From the NCBI RefSeq assembly GCF_900101345.1, contig NZ_FMUX01000003.1:52200-116199 (forward strand): DNA of 64,000 nucleotides, given 5' to 3'. Positions 61,255 to 64,000 of this stretch are shown one piece after another. Each line of letters starts with the position of its first letter. Position 1 is the first letter of the stretch. The notes below the pieces were generated by a model. The model ran no database searches. It saw nothing but the letters and a program-made list of their open reading frames with translations, and was not told the origin of the DNA. The position numbers and the translations under genes are program-made. Source of the DNA: Desulfoluna spongiiphila. GTDB taxonomy: Bacteria > Desulfobacterota > Desulfobacteria > Desulfobacterales > Desulfolunaceae.

Positions 61255-62127
61255 TCAGGAGGTCAACCGTTGCACCAGGGCCTCTTCGGCCTCGGCGCTC
61301 AGGGTGTTCTTGCGCGATGCGATATCTACGGTGTGGAGGCAAAGGGCCTTGTAGAGGGCGGCAAGGCCCGGCTTCATCTCGGCAATTTTCTCAAGGTGGG
61401 TGCCGATGGTGTCCACGTCGCCCCGGGCGATGGGGCCGGTGAGGGCGGCCACGGGACCGACCTTCTTGATGTTGGCCATGGTCCCTTCGATGAGGGGCCC
61501 CAGCACGCTCCAGGCATCCTCTTCGGAGACCCCGGCATCGCTGATGAACTGCCAGGCCATGTCCTGGACGGTGACAAAGCAGTTGGAGGCCACCACGGCG
61601 GCGGCGTGGTACATGGTCTTGGCGTGGGTCTCGATGGTAAGGCCCCTGGCCCCCAAGTCGGCGGCCAGGGCAAGGGCAAGCGCCACACACGGCTCGTCCC
61701 CTTCAACGGACATGATGATGCCCTCAAAGGGGTTGGTCGTAAGGTCGGCCCCGGCAAAGCTCTGCAGGGGATGCATGGAACCGATGAAGGCCCCGGCTTC
61801 CCGGACTGTGGCCATGATGGTGGACGGCAATGAGCCGCTGCAGTGAAGGACCGTGGCCCCTTCCTTGAAACCGCCTGCTTCGGCGATGGCTTCGGCCACC
61901 TCGGCAATGGTGTCGTCCGGCGTGGTGAGAAACACCAGGTCGGCGCCCCGGGTCACCTCGGCCGGATCCGTTGAGTACGGGGTTCCGGGGAGCATTTCGG
62001 CCGCCTTGGCCGCCGATTTCAGGCTTCGGCTCGCCACCCCGCACAGGGGGTATCCCACACGATTCAGGTGGATCACCAGGCTGGTTCCAACTCGTCCGCA
62101 CCCTACGACAGCGCATCTTGCTTTCAC
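61255..62127 (-). CDS. Rossmann-fold/DUF2520 oxidoreductase
   Basis: 290 aa from GTG 62127, with GGGGGAG 6 nt upstream; the longer frame adds 42 unrelated residues. NAD(P)-binding GCGRVGTSL is at the N-terminus (about residues 8-16), then TTPDDTIAEVAEAI, VLHCSGSL, GSMHPLQSFAG and an all-helical C-terminal DUF2520 half with NCFVTVQDMAW. Some members of this family are alternative ketopantoate reductases (PanG). Whether this one is cannot be told from the sequence. Confidence 0.82.
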   Translation of the reverse strand: MKARCAVVGCGRVGTSLVIHLNRVGYPLCGVASRSLKSAAKAAEMLPGTPYSTDPAEVTRGADLVFLTTPDDTIAEVAEAIAEAGGFKEGATVLHCSGSLPSTIMATVREAGAFIGSMHPLQSFAGADLTTNPFEGIIMSVEGDEPCVALALALAADLGARGLTIETHAKTMYHAAAVVASNCFVTVQDMAWQFISDAGVSEEDAWSVLGPLIEGTMANIKKVGPVAALTGPIARGDVDTIGTHLEKIAEMKPGLAALYKALCLHTVDIASRKNTLSAEAEEALVQRLTS

Positions 62128-62618
62128 GTCAACTCCCCCTTCTTTCCTTTGGGGCGCACAGGGCGTTTGCCCGCGGCGCCTTTTTTCGCATCCCGGATGC
62201 GAGGCCCAAACCTGTCCAACCACAGAACTTCCGGCTGAACCAACAATGTTCATGCATACTGCAGCTCTGTGAAAAACTCAATTCATTTCCCGGGAACGCC
62301 ATCTATTGAAAAACATTAAGTATTGACCGACAATTACCTGTTGCGCTACAAGTAGGGGTTGATTTGCACCCCACCATGCACACGGGACGGCGCAACCACT
62401 TGAAAAATCATTGGGAATCATCCGGACACCGCCCCACGGCCTGATCGCTGCCCCCGGGCGCCTTACCTGCCTGTTCCGTGACTTCCATGATCTTTAAAAA
62501 GGCGGCCTCTTGTGCACACAGGAGGGGGCACCGGCCCCACCCTGAAGAGCCACAACAGGGCACGGCCTTTTCTTTTGAACTTCAAGATGCAGGTACGAAG
62601 GCGGTTTAAGCACAGCAC
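62128..62618. other. 491-bp divergent gap with candidate hisS promoter
   Basis: TTGACC at 62323-62328 and TACAAG at 62347-62352 (18-bp spacer) could drive hisS, leaving a leader of about 260 nt. I saw no T-box or other amino-acid-sensing signature in that leader. Confidence 0.45.
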
Positions 62619-63872
62619 ATGATACAGCTTATCAAAGGATTCAAGGATGTTCTGCCCGGCGAAATCGAGGTCTGGCAGACCATTGAGCGCGCAGCCAAAG
62701 AGACGTTTGAAAACTTCGGATTTCAGGAACTCCGCCTCCCCATCGTGGAAAAATCGGAGCTCTTCTCCCGAAGCATCGGCGACACCACCGATATTGTGGA
62801 AAAAGAGATGTACACCTTCGAGGACGGCAAACGGGGCCACGTGACCCTGCGCCCCGAAGCCACCGCATCGGTGGTCCGGTCCTACATTCAGCATAAGATG
62901 TACGCCAAGGACCCCATCCGGAAATTCTACACCATCGGCCCGATGTTCCGCAGGGAGCGTCCCCAGAAAGGTCGCTATCGCCAGTTTTACCAGATCGACG
63001 CCGAGGTGTTCGGGATCGACTCCCCGTATCTGGATGCCCAGCTCATCTTCATGCTGGCCACCCTCCTGGAAAAGCTCAAGGCCAGGGACGTCAAAGCCCA
63101 CATCAACTCCCTGGGCTGCCCCTGCTGCCGACCGAATTTCCAGAAGGCGTTAAAGGAACTCCTCGATGCCAAGAAGGACAGCCTCTGCGAGAACTGCCTC
63201 AGGCGAAGCGAAAAAAACCCGTTGAGGGTCCTGGACTGCAAGGTCCCCTCCTGCCGGGAAGCCGTGGCAGGAGCGCCCTCCATCCTCGACCACCTCTGCG
63301 ACGACTGCCGCGACCACTTTGAGACCGTCAAAAGCGTTCTCACGGAAAACGGGGTGGAGTTCGAGGTGGACACCCGCCTCGTGCGCGGCCTCGACTACTA
63401 CACCCGCACGGCCTTTGAGGTGCTCACCACCTCCCTGGGCGCCCAGAACGCCGTGGCCGGCGGCGGACGCTACGACGGACTGGTCAAGGCCCTGGGCGGG
63501 CCTGAGATGCCCGCCATCGGTTTTGCCATCGGCTTTGACCGCCTGGCGGAGATCGTTGCCATGCAGCAGACCATCGAAGCGGACGGACCAACCCTCTACA
63601 TCGCCCCCCTGGGCGAAAAGGCCACGGAAAAAGCCGCGTCCTGGGCCATGCAGCTGGCTGCCAGGGGCGTCTTCTGCGAGACCGATTTTGCAGGGCGCAG
63701 CCTCAAAAGCCACATGAAACGGGCCGATAAACTGAAAGCCGCCCATGTCCTCATGCTGGGCGACGATGAGCTGGACAGGGGCGTGGCCGCCCTGAGGAAC
63801 ATGGCCACCAAAGAGCAGTGGGATCTTCCCCTGGATGGGCTGGTGGAGACACTGGTCGAACGATTCAACTAA
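62619..63872 (+). CDS. hisS: Histidyl-tRNA synthetase
   Basis: 417 aa class II synthetase. Motifs: N-terminal KGFKDVLPGE, EKEMYTFEDG, motif 2 TLRPEATASVVRSY and MFRRERPQKGRYRQFYQID, histidine A box RLVRGLDYYTRTAFEV, motif 3 with the GGGRYDGLVKALGG block and GFAIGFDRL. The C-terminal anticodon-binding domain is present. ATG 62619 is a good start by homology, though no strong ribosome site is seen. aspS begins 31 bp after its stop codon. Confidence 0.96.
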   Translation: MIQLIKGFKDVLPGEIEVWQTIERAAKETFENFGFQELRLPIVEKSELFSRSIGDTTDIVEKEMYTFEDGKRGHVTLRPEATASVVRSYIQHKMYAKDPIRKFYTIGPMFRRERPQKGRYRQFYQIDAEVFGIDSPYLDAQLIFMLATLLEKLKARDVKAHINSLGCPCCRPNFQKALKELLDAKKDSLCENCLRRSEKNPLRVLDCKVPSCREAVAGAPSILDHLCDDCRDHFETVKSVLTENGVEFEVDTRLVRGLDYYTRTAFEVLTTSLGAQNAVAGGGRYDGLVKALGGPEMPAIGFAIGFDRLAEIVAMQQTIEADGPTLYIAPLGEKATEKAASWAMQLAARGVFCETDFAGRSLKSHMKRADKLKAAHVLMLGDDELDRGVAALRNMATKEQWDLPLDGLVETLVERFN

Positions 63873-63903
63873 CGATATCAGAAAGAACAAAGGAGTCAGG
63901 GCA

Positions 63904-64000
63904 TTGACAGATCTACTTGGTGATATGAGACGAACCCACAACTGCTGCGACTTAACCACCGCCCAAGTGGGACAGGAAGTGGTCCTTATGGGCTGGGTAC
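63904..64000 (+). CDS. aspS: Aspartyl-tRNA synthetase, 5' end only
   Basis: The first 32 codons read up to the window edge. The sequence MRRTHNCCDLTTAQVGQEVV followed by LMGWV matches the OB-fold anticodon-binding start of bacterial AspRS (R-T-H-x-C, then G-W-V). The start appears to be TTG 63904, with AAAGGAG 8 nt upstream; ATG 63925 is an in-frame alternative. Probably co-transcribed with hisS. Confidence 0.85.
   Translation, partial: MTDLLGDMRRTHNCCDLTTAQVGQEVVLMGWV

Overview
The window is GC-rich, double-membrane bacterial chromosome. Lipoprotein signals, Lnt, an OmpA-domain protein and an AsmA-like protein indicate an outer membrane. The overall gene style (MoxR/VWA pair, hybrid kinase with GAF domain, many intergenic palindromic repeats, tryptophanase) resembles Desulfobacterota such as Desulfobacterales/Desulfoluna-like sulfate reducers. 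That placement is inference; no rRNA gene is present to confirm it.

Layout. 0.2-7.8 kb: an M20 dipeptidase divergent from a complete dipeptide/oligopeptide ABC importer (dppABCDF-like). 8-14 kb: a stand-alone RlmK-type 23S rRNA methyltransferase, a REP-associated tyrosine transposase (RAYT) flanked by short inverted repeats, then a three-gene MoxR ATPase / HExxH-VWA / 28-residue-repeat cluster. 14-24 kb: envelope proteins (esterase-like lipoprotein lacking its nucleophile serine, AsmA-like protein, two tandem secreted proteins of unknown function, Smr protein, OmpA-domain coiled-coil protein). 24-30 kb: a chemoreceptor, then a periplasmic molybdopterin-oxidoreductase-fold protein paired with a hybrid histidine kinase. 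30-35 kb: AEC transporter, Cys-rich protein, lipoprotein, Tat-exported amidohydrolase. 35-43 kb: TatD, ThiL, HD hydrolase, RF2 with a programmed frameshift, Lnt, STAS protein, tRNA-Pro, amidase. 43-49.5 kb: proteostasis block tig-clpP-clpX-lon, then tRNA-Val and tRNA-Asp. 49.6-56 kb: RsmA, DUF2062, an abundant-looking winged-helix protein, a strongly folded non-coding segment and a PreP-like M16 protease. 56-61 kb: a tryptophan catabolism locus (ridA, tnaA, NSS symporter, DauR/YheO-like regulator). 61-64 kb: Rossmann/DUF2520 protein, hisS and the start of aspS.

The most unusual features are (i) a MITE-like intergenic element of about 170 bp bounded by 12-bp inverted repeats GCCTCCGGCGGC, present in at least six full copies and many halves, (ii) the MoxR-VWA cluster with a 6 x 28-residue repeat protein, and (iii) a multi-branched RNA-like fold at 52317-52493 closed by two 24-nt complementary arms. 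Start codons were chosen by Shine-Dalgarno (SD) spacing where the longest frame was not convincing. All family names come from recognition of motifs, not from database searches.
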